DNA of 64,000 nucleotides from Ophiobolus disseminans (Eukaryota > Ascomycota > Dothideomycetes > Pleosporales > Phaeosphaeriaceae). The position numbers were made by a program, and so were the translations under genes. Where the stretch lies: positions 66,129-130,128 of the forward strand of contig MU006238.1 in assembly GCA_010093685.1 (NCBI GenBank), read 5' to 3'. Shown here piece by piece: positions 46,554-57,098 of the stretch (positions are counted from its first letter, which is position 1; each line of letters starts with the position of its first letter). Under the pieces are notes generated by a model. The model made no database searches. It saw nothing but the letters and a program-made list of their open reading frames with translations, and was not told the DNA's origin.

Positions 46554-47003
46554 GCTACCTCACCTCACCCATCTTGTCTCTGACAACCAGGCAACTTCCA
46601 AACAGGGATCAAGGGTAGGGTATTGAGTGGACAGGATATGGAAACGACGGATGGAAAATGGATTGCGAATATGGGACCTGCGAGATTCACGGGACGACGG
46701 ACTTCACTCTTTTGCACTCTTTCTTGATGGCTACAGGCTGTCACTTGATGAATTGCACTTTTCGGCACGACTTTTGCTGCTGGCTACTAGGTCTTTTTAG
46801 ACTTTGTCTTTAGGACCATCGGTCTAGGATAACCCTCAGATTCGATAACACTGAATCAAGAACGATCAACCACACTTACTGCTACTTGTTCATGATATGT
46901 GACGTGACTTCTTTGAGCTGACTTGTGACATGTATCTTGCATTGAGCTTTTCATCTTGACACAAAGCTGGCTTGTCTTATCGTGACCCATCTCTCATGCG
47001 CTC
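46554..47003. other. Intergenic, convergent 3' ends
   Basis: Lies between the F-box gene stop and the TatD-type gene stop. Nothing beyond two expected 3' untranslated regions. Confidence 0.5.
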
Positions 47004-48233
47004 TCATCCCTCTCCAAAAGCAAAAGCCCTCCAATTATTCCCCAACTGCTTCACACCCTCCTCCAACCCCCATCCCTTAACCCTACATATCCTCTTCACG
47101 ATATCTTCAATCCGGCGATCCATCTCCTCTCCCGCAGTATGCAAATCGCTCTCGACAAGCACCATATGATCCGGCACCGTCTTGATAATCTCCTCAAAGC
47201 TCGCGGGCGTCTCGTCCTCGAGCGCATCACCCAAATTAATGGCCGTGCTGAATGACGCAAAGATCTGCGCTGGTATCGCCGGGTTGAGGTACTGCTTGAA
47301 ATTGCTCGCGTTGCCAGAGTACGAGTGCAGACATATGCGCGGCGGGTACGGCCTTGGTTGCGTGTCTGTTTCTGGGGCGGAAGATACGCTGTCCTCGACG
47401 GAGGCATGGTCCTGTCCGCGTTTCTTGCGCTCGCGCTTACTCAGGACTTCTTTTTCGTGGCCTCTCCAGAGCTCTTGCAACGATTCAAAGACTAGGCCAT
47501 GTGCCTGCACGCCGTGTACGCTGACGCCGCGGCCCATTTCGGCGGCGAGCTGGAGCTGTAGCTTGAAGATCTTCTTCTGGTGTTGTGGGCTGCAGCGGAA
47601 TGGCGTGAGGCGTCGGCCTTCGCGGCCGCCGGGCGTCAGGTTGTGGTTCCGCTTCGACCAGAGGTCTTCGTGCTCGACCCAGGGCTCGGGAATGCGGAAG
47701 GAGCGGTCGAGGCCAATTTCGCCTACGAGAGCGTAGGGATACCGTTGGAGATATTGGCGGGTTTGAGCGAGGAAGGCTGAGAAGGGTGTCGGGTCTGGAA
47801 GAGAGAGGTAGATCTTGCGGTACTCGTTGCTCGGATTCTCATGTGACGGCTGGAGGACGGATCGGTAGTGCTCAACTTTTGTGTCACCTGTTAGATTGCC
47901 TCGCTCTTTCCCTTGCTCATCAGTTTGGTTCGGTCCATCATCGATGTACATTTGGTGCGAGAACCATGGATGCCATCCGAAGCATGGAACTATGCATTCT
48001 TCCTTTGACCATTTTCCAGGATCCGATGATTTGACGCTATGGTTGTCTGCTGCTGATATGACGAGATCCTGATCCTGCCCTCGAGTTGCCATGACTGTGA
48101 GTACCCGCGTCTTCATGTTTTGAATTGTTTCGACGCTAGACATGGTGTCTGTAGGATGGCAGTGCGCATCGTAAACGCCCAAGTGCCACGGAATCGCTTC
48201 ATTGTGGCCTTGAGTGTCGCTGCCGTCGCACAT
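47004..48233 (-). CDS. TatD-type metal-dependent hydrolase (Scn1-like)
   Basis: A single exon of 409 residues starts at the ATG 48233; the upstream frame has only TTG. The metal-binding motif Y-D-A-H-C-H-P-T-D is near residue 20. Further matches are F-G-W-H-P-W-F, V-G-E-I-G-L-D-R-S-F-R, G-V-S-V-H-G, C-L-H-S-Y-S-G and L-V-E-S-D, in the order seen in TatD family beta-barrels. Long insertions between motifs, including a charged K-R-E-R-K-K-R stretch, make it larger than bacterial TatD (about 260 residues). Fungal relatives include the Cut9-interacting protein Scn1; TatD proteins are 3'-5' DNases or related phosphodiesterases. Catalysis is plausible because the His and Asp ligands are kept. It is head-to-head with the next dehydrogenase. 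Confidence 0.87.
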   Translation of the reverse strand: MCDGSDTQGHNEAIPWHLGVYDAHCHPTDTMSSVETIQNMKTRVLTVMATRGQDQDLVISAADNHSVKSSDPGKWSKEECIVPCFGWHPWFSHQMYIDDGPNQTDEQGKERGNLTGDTKVEHYRSVLQPSHENPSNEYRKIYLSLPDPTPFSAFLAQTRQYLQRYPYALVGEIGLDRSFRIPEPWVEHEDLWSKRNHNLTPGGREGRRLTPFRCSPQHQKKIFKLQLQLAAEMGRGVSVHGVQAHGLVFESLQELWRGHEKEVLSKRERKKRGQDHASVEDSVSSAPETDTQPRPYPPRICLHSYSGNASNFKQYLNPAIPAQIFASFSTAINLGDALEDETPASFEEIIKTVPDHMVLVESDLHTAGEEMDRRIEDIVKRICRVKGWGLEEGVKQLGNNWRAFAFGEG

Positions 48234-48923
48234 GACGATTGTTGATCCTGGGTTGCAAGTCTGGCTATGCTGGATAATTATTTCCTTGAAAAGTTCTGCA
48301 ACGATTTCGGTTGTTGATGAACAGCTCGACAATTCCGCGATACTTCAAGTATGACGTTGTTAAGACGACGGGGATAAGGTGGTTAAATCCGGTGGACTCA
48401 TACTTCGTCGCAACTGCTTCGCACCTCGACGTTAATACCATCATCTCATCGTAGTTCTGTTCACCATCAAACGCCCAATAAGTCTGTATTGCTATCCTGA
48501 TCAAGATGCTCAATTTACAAGCAGGTGCATGGCATGAACTCGAACAACTGTGTGCCTCGGCTACTGACATCGCGCAAGCCATGCAGAAACGCATACGCTG
48601 AGAGACCGAAGAATAAATTTGTTGCTGCATACAATGTTATCTTGGGCTTCCGTTCACACGCATCCTTCGTGTGCGAGATCGATCATATCATAATCTTAGT
48701 CGGCTAGGCCGAGGATGTACTCCGCAACCCCTCACTACATGTGGCACTGAAACTAGCCACAACCATCCACGGAAAGGTCACAAGTACGTTTCTTCTTGCT
48801 CCATCTTTGCATTCTCTTATTAACTCTTTCTCAAGCTGTCTACTCTGTGTCGTCCCAAGCCCACCACGCATAAACTTTGAACAGGAACCTCAAGATCTAA
48901 ACCGAGACACAATACTTGTCAAC
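48234..48923. promoter_or_regulatory. Divergent promoter between TatD-type and dehydrogenase genes
   Basis: The two ATGs face away from each other over 690 nt. No gene is seen inside. A pyrimidine-rich tract lies at 48785-48850 upstream of the plus-strand gene. Confidence 0.45.
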
Positions 48924-49807
48924 ATGGCCGGCCGCCTCACCAACAAAGTCGCTGTCATAACCGGGTCCTCATCTGGTATTGGACGCGCCATAGCCTTAGC
49001 CTTTGCATCTGAAGGCGCGAAGATCGTCTGCAGTGACATTCGCGAAGACTTCCGATCCGAGTACCGCACCGACGAACTCTCAGGTACCACAGTGCAGGAA
49101 GTCAAGAAAGTCGGCGTGGAAGCAATCTACCAGAAATGCGACACCACGCAATCATCCGAGGTGGAGACTTTGATCAACAAAGCGGTGGAAGCCTTTGGAA
49201 GAGTGGACATCATGGTAAACAACGCAGGCATTGCAATCGAAACGACCGAACATGGTCCGCGACCGGTGTGGGACTTTGACGAAAGCGCCTTCGAGAAGAC
49301 AATGCAAGTCAACATCAAAGGTGTCTTCCTAGGGACGAAATTCGCAACGAGACAAATGAAGGACCAGAAACCGCACCCAAGCGGTGATCGCGGCTGGATC
49401 ATCAACCTGGCGAGTGTGTATGGGTTGGTTGGGGGTACAGCGACATGTGAGGACTCGAACACGATCTCAATATCTATCACAACACCATTTGACATTATTT
49501 AGGCGCATACATCACCTCCAAACACGCAGTCATGGGTCTTACCAAATCCACAGCAAGCGACTGTGCACCATACCGCATCCACGTCAACGCACTATGCCCT
49601 GGCTACGTCCAGACGTCTTTCATCTCCGGATTTCTCTTGAGCGCGGAAGCTGAGGACATGCGCAAAGACGTGATTGCAAAACACCCCTTCCGGGGCCTGG
49701 GTACGCCGCAGGACATTGCACGCGCGGCGGTGTTTCTCGCGAGTGAAGATGCGGGCTGGGTGACGGGGATCGGGTTGCCTGTAGATGGAGGATATTCGAG
49801 CATTTGA
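48924..49807 (+). CDS. Short-chain dehydrogenase/reductase, classical type
   Basis: Exons 48924-49446 and 49503-49807 encode 275 residues. The nucleotide-binding motif T-G-S-S-S-G-I-G-R-A is at residues 13-22; C-S-D-I at the end of the second strand favours NAD over NADP. N-N-A-G, the catalytic Ser in I-N-L-A-S-V-Y-G, and Y-I-T-S-K (Tyr and Lys, split from the Ser by the intron) are all present, followed by P-G-Y-V-Q-T and a C-terminal V-D-G-G-Y-S-S. It looks like a sugar-alcohol or 3-oxoacyl type reductase acting in the cytosol; the substrate cannot be read. It is unrelated in detail to the other dehydrogenase in this window, which has a presequence. Confidence 0.92.
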
Positions 49808-50220
49808 TGTAGTCTTTGGTAGGGGAAGTCCTAGTGAAGGTAATGGCGCATGATTAGTTACAAGTCCATATCAGCAGGTTTATGGAATGTCTTAGGAAAT
49901 AAGTGAGCCATGACTCTTTGCGCGCCATAGCATTTGTACTTTGCGCTGTAAAGTACATATATCAATGTGGCTTGTGTAGGACCGAGCTTGAGTCGGTGGG
50001 ATTGGAGGGGTAGGGTTTGATTGGAGGAATTGCAACGCTCGAGAGTGAAGGGATCAATGAAACGACCCATATGCTAAACACATTCCAGCTTCACAGCCTG
50101 AACCACATTTCCTCATCCCATCACCGTAGATTATTCCAGCGTATCCGCAATGTTCCTCTTCTTCCCCCGCCGTATCATCGCGTTCTCGCAATTCTGCTCG
50201 TTCATGTGATGGAGCGTCCT
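49808..50220. other. Intergenic, convergent 3' ends
   Basis: No gene seen between two convergent stops. Confidence 0.45.
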
Positions 50221-50799
50221 CTATTCATTTTCCAGCCCCCAGATGCGTTGCTCCGCTTGCACATGCTCGTCCTCTACGTGCACTAATTTGTCCAACACGG
50301 AGTGGAGATGCTGTTTGCTTGCTTGTAGTTTGTCTGACACTGAGTGAAGATGCTGTTTGCCTACTTCCAATTTCTCTGACACGGTGTGGAGATCTTGCTT
50401 GCATTTTTCCAATAGCGCTGCGAGAGACGTAATGTGGCCGAGGTACTCATCTGAGCGCTGTTGTCTAGTAGTGGCTTTGCTGCGCAGTTCCATTACATGG
50501 GCTGTTAGGTCGTCTAGGGCTTTGAAGATGGTGGTGATGGCGGAAGATAAGGACTCGTCGCCTGGCTGCCCTGTGGTTTCGAGCTCTTTCTTGTGCTGCT
50601 GGAGTGTAATATACGCATTCTTGACCGAGTCTGTGTGTGAGCTGTGGATGGGTGTGCCATCGGTAGTTGAGATGTAAGGTGCGGTGGCTTCACGAGTGTC
50701 TTCTCCGAACATTTCGACGGATTCGAAGGAGGAAGCATCTGCAATGTCTACTTGGAATGACGCCATGGGTGCCTCGTCTAGGATTTGCGTGGAAGTCAT
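50221..50799 (-). CDS. Coiled-coil protein with 14-residue tandem repeats, hypothetical
   Basis: The ATG at 50799 gives 192 residues. The N-terminal 55 residues are acidic and Ser/Thr-rich. From about residue 60 on, the chain is helical with heptad spacing. Residues about 134-175 are three exact-length repeats of 14 residues of the form K-Q-H-L-H-S-V-S-D-K-L-x-x-x, which equals two heptads, so the repeat extends the coiled coil without breaking register. A charged tail closes the protein. No known domain is recognised; a structural or scaffold role is possible but unproven. Another small minus-strand helical gene lies 289 nt upstream. Confidence 0.6.
   Translation of the reverse strand: MTSTQILDEAPMASFQVDIADASSFESVEMFGEDTREATAPYISTTDGTPIHSSHTDSVKNAYITLQQHKKELETTGQPGDESLSSAITTIFKALDDLTAHVMELRSKATTRQQRSDEYLGHITSLAALLEKCKQDLHTVSEKLEVGKQHLHSVSDKLQASKQHLHSVLDKLVHVEDEHVQAEQRIWGLENE
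50275..50400 (-). repeat. 42-nt tandem repeat, three units
   Basis: Units lie at 50359-50400, 50317-50358 and 50275-50316 and encode the 14-residue coiled-coil repeats. The first unit differs most (D-L-H-T, S-E-K); the second and third are closer, suggesting the latest duplication was between these two. Confidence 0.9.
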
Positions 50800-51087
50800 G
50801 CTGGAAAAGTCATAAGAGATGAAAGGAGAAATGGACGGAACGGTGGTGCTTTGAGATATGCGAACGATGTTAAACGAGTAAGCAAGCACAGTGCAGGGTC
50901 GTTCGAGCAACGATCAAATTACATTACTTGCAAGTCAAATCATCTGCGCAGGACGTATCGTTGGTCACAGTACTAGCTTTTCGTCTGCAAATTCTCTGCC
51001 CTTCTCGTTCTTCCAGTACACTTACACTAATTGCACTATATCCGCCTATTTACACAAAAAACACCTAAGCACACACTCTACATGTTG

Positions 51088-51423
51088 TTACCCTCCTCCC
51101 TCCCTCTTCATCCCCTCACATTCCCCCGCCAACCCCTCATTCAACTCCTTCAACGCACCCACAACCCTATCCCTCCTCGCTAACTCCACCCGCAAGCGAT
51201 CCAACTCATTTAGCACCGTGCCCAAAGACTTTGAAATATTAAACCTTCCCTCTAGTATGAAATACGTCATGTACCGATGCATATGCGTGCGCGCCGCATC
51301 TACTATGTCTACGTGCCGCTTTGTGTTAAAAGGGTTGGTCGGGGGTGGTGAGGGAGGTGGAGACGGCGTGGGGGAGGGCGTGGAATACAAAGAGGTTAGG
51401 CTTGTGAGAGAGGGTGTGGGCAT
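51088..51423 (-). CDS. Small helical protein with Pro-rich N-terminus, hypothetical
   Basis: The ATG at 51423 gives 111 residues. The first 30 are Ser/Thr/Pro-rich (S-P-T-P-S-P-P-P-S-P-P-P). The remainder includes R-T-H-M-H-R-Y-M-T-Y-F-I-L-E-G and then a coiled-coil type helix (N-I-S-K-S-L-G-T-V-L-N-E-L-D-R-L). It has an I-S followed by Leu at coiled-coil spacing, but not the Trp of family A, so I do not group it with those. The Pro-rich part reads as a C-rich strand and could bias frame opening. No function is proposed. Confidence 0.45.
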   Translation of the reverse strand: MPTPSLTSLTSLYSTPSPTPSPPPSPPPTNPFNTKRHVDIVDAARTHMHRYMTYFILEGRFNISKSLGTVLNELDRLRVELARRDRVVGALKELNEGLAGECEGMKREGGG

Positions 51424-51639
51424 TTGTAGAAAGGTAGGGTGGAGGACTAGGTATGATGGATATGAGGCAGTGTATTTCGATTGTACTAGAGGTCCATAGT
51501 ACTTGTGTTTGTCATGCGTTTGCGCTTGACCAGCAAAGCGCGTTAATCATCTCAGACTGCCCCGCGTGTGCTTTGAAGCAAACTGGCTACGTGGAAGCAA
51601 AAAGTCACATCCTATCCATTAAACGATCACACCATCGTC

Positions 51640-52655
51640 CTACTTTGCGTATTTCTTCACAAAGCCCAGCACGTAATCATTGACTTCCTTCGGATGACTC
51701 GCGCTCAGGAAATGCTTCCCACCCTGCACAATCTCCAGCCTCGCATCCGACGACCCCGTAAAGAGGCCGATTTCTTCCTTTGCGTTGGCGACAGAGTACA
51801 CGGCGTCATCTGTGCCCTGCCGTCTCGTCAGCCACACTCCAAACTGAACACGGAACAGATGGAGGTTAAAAACTCACATGCAACCACAGCACCGGACACT
51901 CCACATCCGCCGCCCTACTATGCAAGCCATCCCTATCCCTAAGGTTAATCGCCGCCATACGAATCCTCTCCCTCCCCTCGTCGCCTTGGTAATTTGCCTC
52001 GATTTCGCGGACCCAGTAGTCTCTTATATCTGTGGCCACGTCCTCGCCAAAGCCGATATCGATAAGGAAGTTGGAGTATTCTTTGCTAGGCACAAAGTCC
52101 GGCGTAGCCGATTTGGATGAGAATTCCTCTGCGATGGATTTACCAAGGAGGTCGGGGGCTTGCCAGCACCCGAGGGCGCGGGTGCGTTCGGATTCGTAGT
52201 CGAGGGATGTGCCTAGGGGGATGATGCCTAGGATCTGTGACGATCAGATAGCTCCAGAGCAAGGTGTATGTTTTATTTGGTGTGCGTACTTTGTCTGGTC
52301 CCATTAGCGCCATGCGCACTGTGATCCATCCGCCCTGACTCGTTCCTAGTACAAACGCTTTCTCGATGCCTAAGGCTTGCATGACCTGCAGATTCATGAT
52401 GGCCGTGTCCCAGTACGTCCAGTGCTTTGCTTTGTGGGCGCGTGTCTGGCCGTGGCCTAGCAGTTCGATAGCAACTAGGTTCATGACGGATGTGAGATCT
52501 TTGTTAACGAATGCATCTTTGTAAAGCTCCGAGGATGTAGTAAAAGAATTTACAAGAATCAAAGTCGGCTTGGATTTATCAATGTCGCCCGAGGTCTGGT
52601 ATGCAGCTGTGATGCCGCCGAGATGCGGGACGTCAATTGTTTTTGTGTTTGGCAT
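51640..52655 (-). CDS. Alpha/beta hydrolase
   Basis: Exons 52655-52290, 52234-51878 and 51816-51640 give 299 residues. The nucleophile elbow G-T-S-Q-G-G-W (Ser) follows the A-F-V-L strand; the Asp lies in L-W-L-H-G-T-D-D-A-V at the second splice junction, and the His in Q-G-G-K-H-F-L-S. E-L-L-G-H-G-Q-T near residue 65 is the usual loop before the oxyanion region. A helical cap lies between the Ser and Asp strands. For the last exon I chose the acceptor at CAG 51819-51817 because it restores H-G-T-D-D; an upstream CAG would insert nine residues in frame. The fold includes esterases, C-C hydrolases and haloperoxidase-like enzymes; the substrate is unknown. Confidence 0.88.
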
Positions 52656-53158
52656 TTTTTTGGTTGACTGGAACTGATCGATGTGTGGGGATTGCTCCTG
52701 CTTTATTTCCGGTGCGGGCCATCTTATGTGCTTTGCCGGTTGTGGATATCGTCAAAGGATGACGTGAGTAGGTACTTGATCCGGTGGGGAAAAGAGGGGT
52801 TCTGGAGTGGATCGGCACGTCTCCAACGTGTGGCCATCTTTTTTTGAATCTCCGCGCGCCACTGTTGTGGTCATGAAGGATGGAGTGTCGACTTATTTGT
52901 ATGGTCAGGTCGCGTGACGATGGAGAGAGGAGTGATGGGCGGGGTCCTTGCCAACCTTCCAGGAATCCAACCCCGGAAGGATTGAATATGCGAATAGTGC
53001 ACTTATTGAGTTGGAAACTGATGCTCTGATACTGATCTTGGGTATTTCAACTACTGTGTTGTGTCTCTGTACTTAGTTCACCGTACCTAGGTATTCAGTA
53101 CGACGCTGCTCCGCATGCTCTACGTCTTGCAAGCAGCAAACGATATCCTCCGCTCATC
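52656..53158. other. Intergenic between two minus-strand genes
   Basis: Holds the promoter of the hydrolase gene and the 3' end of the RING gene. No gene is seen. Confidence 0.45.
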
Positions 53159-54666
53159 TCATCCGCAAAAAATGCCACCAACACCGACAACGCGTCGCTG
53201 TTGCATCTCATATTGCTCCACAGTCAAATGCATCGGCACGCCCTTCCGCTTCTCCTCCTCAAGCCTTCCCAGCCTCTCCCCACCCAGCAAAATGCGCTTG
53301 CAATAGCAGCAAGACAGCTTCTTATGCCCATGTTGCTTGAGCTCCATCATCCATTTTTCGAGACAGCCGAAGTGGTAGAGGTGCTTGCAAAGCGTAGTCG
53401 CAACACACGGCAATATCGCAAAGTAGTCTTGACAGATGACGCACTGGTCACCGGGCTGGGGATTCGGAACGGGGGTTGTGCGCTGCTGGAGCCAGAGATG
53501 TTCGATCGTGGGGAGGTGTGAGGTGGGATCAGCGTCACAGTGCGTCGCAGCATGCACAATCCAGCGATATATAAGGAACATGGTACACTCCTCGTTGACC
53601 ACAGGCACCAGCAACACCATATGTTCGATAAGCGACCAGTTCCCCAAGTAACTCATATCGGACAAAACCTGTCGCACTCGCAGCGGATACGGCGAGAAAA
53701 GGCTCTCCAAGACGCGATTGTGTAGACGTTCGTTCTCGAGGATGTATTCCTCCCACGACCGGGTCCATTTGTTTACGGGCGATTGCCCGAAGACAACGTT
53801 GGAGGCGAGACGCAGAAAGACAGTGACAGCCCACACGACATTCACATCGTCCTCTGCTGTCCAAGTGACGCCTTGAGCGGGGCGGAGTGCGATGAGCGTT
53901 CGCGTCAAGTCAGGTCAGAAGCCAACGCCTCCAGTCAGCCTCTCGCTTCGCTGAAGGCTGTAGTTGCTCTTCCTGAGGTGCTCGATGCGCGGCTGTGGTA
54001 CAAAAATGTGTCGCATCTCAGCTCGCAATGATTCGTGCGCAATAGCATCCGAGCAGCATGCACATTGCATCAGCCAGTCCTTGCTCTCCAACAGCAGTTT
54101 CGTCCTACGCTCCTCGACGAATTCGGTCGTTCGATTTTTTTTGCATATCGCTCCACCGTCCACTTGTTTCAGCGCCTTCCTTATGCTGCTGTACAGTCCA
54201 GACGTGTCTACGTTCCGAAGCACTACACGTACCCCTTCGGAGACGGGGATCTCGGCTTCTCGCAGAACGCGCAGGTGTTTGCGCGTCGACCTTGCATGAG
54301 TCGTCCAGTCGAGGTCTCCGGAGTACAAGTGGTTGTAAACCATTGTCTTGTATATGTCTAGGGCGAAGGCCGTGAAGACCTGGACAATCTTGTCCGGGTG
54401 TTGGCGGAAGGGTTTCATGGCTTGATTGAGGCATTGCATAGGTTGTACCGGAAACTTGGTCCATTGGCGAGATGTAGGGTCTGTGCCGGCCACGTACAGG
54501 GCCTGAGTAGACGAATTTTCGCTTTGCACATGTTGGATACAGTAGACGAGCGGGTCGTGAAGATTCGTCCATGAGGTCGACAGAGCTAGAAGTCTTGGCA
54601 GAAACGGGGAGGAGCTTTGAACTTTCACCTGCTACAACTGCCGCAATATTGTGACCAAGACGACAT
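53159..54666 (-). CDS. RING-finger protein, probable E3 ubiquitin ligase, interrupted by one in-frame TGA
   Basis: One frame on the minus strand is coding-like from about 54628 to 53159, broken only by TGA at 53917-53915. The C-terminal part has a RING: C-V-I-C-Q-D-Y-F, C-K-H-L-Y-H-F-G-C-L-E-K-W, then C-C-Y-C-K, with the Cys/His order needed for two Zn ions. The upstream part is helical with no named domain but has C-A-C-C near residue 190. The TGA could fall in a 75-nt intron (53926-53852: GTTGGC...CAGAG, with CTGAC elements), which keeps the frame; its acceptor is unusual. The start is also unclear: the ATG at 54666 gives 12 codons with C-G-S-C, then a 35-nt GT...AG gap rejoins the frame. 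Alternatives are two genes or a decaying one. Exon boundaries are inference. Confidence 0.55.
53915..53917 (-). other. In-frame stop inside the RING gene
   Basis: TGA lies between G-V-G-F and P-D-L-T-R-T-L. Both sides are in the same frame and look coding. It is listed separately so that it can be checked against transcripts. Confidence 0.7.
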
Positions 54667-55068
54667 GTTGCTTTGTGAGAACAATCTCGTATTTTCCTTT
54701 TGCCTTTCTACATGACCAGCTGCCGATTCCTCACATCCCTCCCATCTTACGCAACCATGACAATGAACAGGAAGAAAACGCATCATGCAACCCCAATGCA
54801 GCCGTGAAAACAATCGCAAAAACGCCACCAGCGCTGTCGCTGTGCAATGCCAGCATGGGATGAACATCAAGGAGACTCGGTAGGAGGACGGGAACGCGTA
54901 GGAAAATGGAGTCTGCGCCGCGGAAGGGGGAAGAATGCGGAAATGCTAAGGGGACTGTTGTCCTTCCTAAATGCATGCAGAGATCAGTCTTGGGTCGACG
55001 GAAAGGGAGATGATGGTTTCGAGAAAAGAAAGAGGCTTGAACGTATGTATATGCGGGTGTTGGAGGTA
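54667..55068. other. Intergenic between two minus-strand genes
   Basis: Holds the RING gene promoter and the 3' untranslated region of the SRF1-like gene. No gene is seen; frames here are out of phase with both neighbours. Confidence 0.45.
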
Positions 55069-56505
55069 CTACCTCGCCACACGATGTATCAGCCTGCAAT
55101 ATGTTAGTAATCTATCATGACGCACTGCAACGAAGGGCATACCTCAGGGTGCTGATAGTGAATGTACTCAACCACGCAAGCAATGCAATCAGAAGCGTGG
55201 CAGTCAGAGCCTTTTGCCGCGTACATATAGACTTGCTGTACTTACACTGCGAAGTCGCAAATTCGGGCGACTCCCTACAGGCCCACTTGTCGTCCGTCAG
55301 GGCCTGGAACGCCAGACTTAAATTGGCGGACTCGAAGACGATGAATGCTAGATCTAGGAATATAAGGGACATCTTTGCGTTGTGTGAGCGCAGGCCCAGC
55401 GGCTTCGATGTGTACTCGTCATAGGTGATGTAGACGGTGTAAAGAATGGCAACGACGTCAACGATGATGGCCATCCAGGTCGAGGAGTTGTTCTTGCATT
55501 CGGCCCGGTTGGAGTGGTGAAAGATGGCACCGGCGAGCGAGAGAGCCATGATGGAGAATACAAGGACGACCATACGGACAACGGCCGGAACCATTGGATG
55601 GTTCATGATTGTCCTGTGGAATCGGAGGACTTTCCGCCGTCGCTTTGCCGGGCTGAAGAGCCAGAAGCCCTTGATGCGCTCTTCGTCCTTGTCCTCGTCG
55701 ATAGGCTCCCATGGTGTCTCGAGGTCGGGCATGTTCTCCTTCATCCAGTCGTCGTCGACGATGTGACCGCGGGATGAGCCAGGGAGCTCGCCGTGGTCGG
55801 TGTGGTCGCCATGGTCGCCGTAGTGGGAGGATGCCTGGGCGAACTGCTTCCACTTGAGCGCGCTGTCCCTCATAGGGGTAGTGAGGGTGACGGGGGCGCC
55901 CTCGCGGACATGGTCGAACTTGCGGCCGGGGACGTTGGACTTTGGCGTGGGCATGTAATTGTGGGATGCGGGGCGGATGGAGGTGGGTGTGCGCGGAAGC
56001 AGGAGGGTGGTGGGGTCGGCATTGTCGTCTTCGTCGGCGGACTGGACCCAGGCTGGGAGTGTTAGTAAGGCAACACAACGGTGCTCAGTGTCTTGGTTGT
56101 GGTTCCGAGCACTCCGGCGCAACCGCAACTTTTGACAATGGGACATGTAGACTCACGAGGAAGGGTCCTGGCGGCGCGCTGCCTCTCCTTGTTCTCCGCA
56201 CTCAGGGTCCGGTTGGAGGACGCCAGCGTGTGGGGAGTGCTCGACACGGACTGGCTGTGGCTCTTCCTGACGGCGCCCTCGCTGTGGCTGTCGCGCGAGT
56301 TCCCGGAGACGGCGCTGACCCTCGAGTGCGGGCGCTGTTGGGAGACTATGGAGGAGGCCGTGGGCGGCGGAATGGGCGAGGGCAGCAGCCGGTTGCTGTT
56401 GGTGCTGGACACGGAGGGATGGTGGGCGTCGGGGCTGAGGAAGGGGGTATGCGTGCTGGTGCCATTGTCACTTTTCCTGCGCTCGACCATGGACCGGCCG
56501 GTCAT
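55069..56505 (-). CDS. SRF1: SRF1-like membrane protein (regulator of phospholipase D)
   Basis: Exons 56505-56157, 56052-55143 and 55093-55069 give 427 residues. The N-terminal 230 residues are disordered, Ser/His/Pro-rich, with an acidic D-E-D-D-N-A-D start to exon 2. Four hydrophobic helices follow: V-V-R-M-V-V-L-V-F-S-I-M-A-L, W-M-A-I-I-V-D-V-V-A-I-L-Y-T-V-Y, M-S-L-I-F-L-D-L-A-F-I-V-F, and L-L-I-A-L-L-A-W-L-S-T-F. This disordered-plus-four-helix layout and the central K-G-F-W-L-F-S-P-A-K motif fit the fungal SRF1 family, which in yeast controls phospholipase D Spo14. The last intron (55142-55094) has a perfect T-A-C-T-A-A-C branch and leaves an 8-codon final exon. An in-frame ATG at 56826 would extend the N-terminus by 107 residues that look random. 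Confidence 0.8.
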
Positions 56506-57098
56506 TGCTGGATGTGCCTGAGGGGCCTCCTCGTCGCAGCAGCGGAGCCTGGTCCTGGGCCCAAACGTCGCGCGTGAGCAGGAGACAAGAGGCCCGACCT
56601 GCTTGGCGGTGGGCGAGCGAAGGCGGCGATTACGTGGGCGCAAAGTAGACGACGCGCGACGACAGCATGCCGGTGGTGGATCGCAAGGGTTGGAAGTAGC
56701 GTGTGTGTTATGGTGACTGGTATGTTGGAGGGTGGAGCGTCGGAGTGTTGTCGTGGGTCGCGGATGGGGTGGGCACGGGCGTTGTTTCGTGAAATGGGGA
56801 GATTGCTGGCTCGTCGATCGGTGCATCACCGCCAGGGCCGCGGTAGCTCGAAACAGGGATGGAGACGGTGGAAACGCTCACTAGACGGCCGTGCAACGTC
56901 ATGGCGAGAGCTTAGCCTGGCTTCCCCATGCAATTTCAGGCTTCGCACAACAATCCCATTTCCTCTTTTCTGGTGCCACGCGACTCCCTCTGCGTCATGT
57001 TCCACACTATCATCGTCTGAGACTCGTCTTCCACCTGCGCCATTGTGCGCTTACCTAACCTCCACTCTCCGCGACACCCTCGACACTAGCGCCCCACG
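56506..57098. promoter_or_regulatory. Divergent promoter between SRF1-like and K+/H+ exchange genes
   Basis: 593 nt lie between two ATGs that point away from each other. The SRF1 frame stays open to 56826 without family similarity. C-rich runs just before 57099 suit a leader on the plus strand. Confidence 0.5.

Noticed and set aside
56506..56826. 107-residue N-terminal extension of the SRF1-like protein
   Set aside because: The extension is rich in His, Pro, Thr and Cys without family similarity and would consume the shared promoter.
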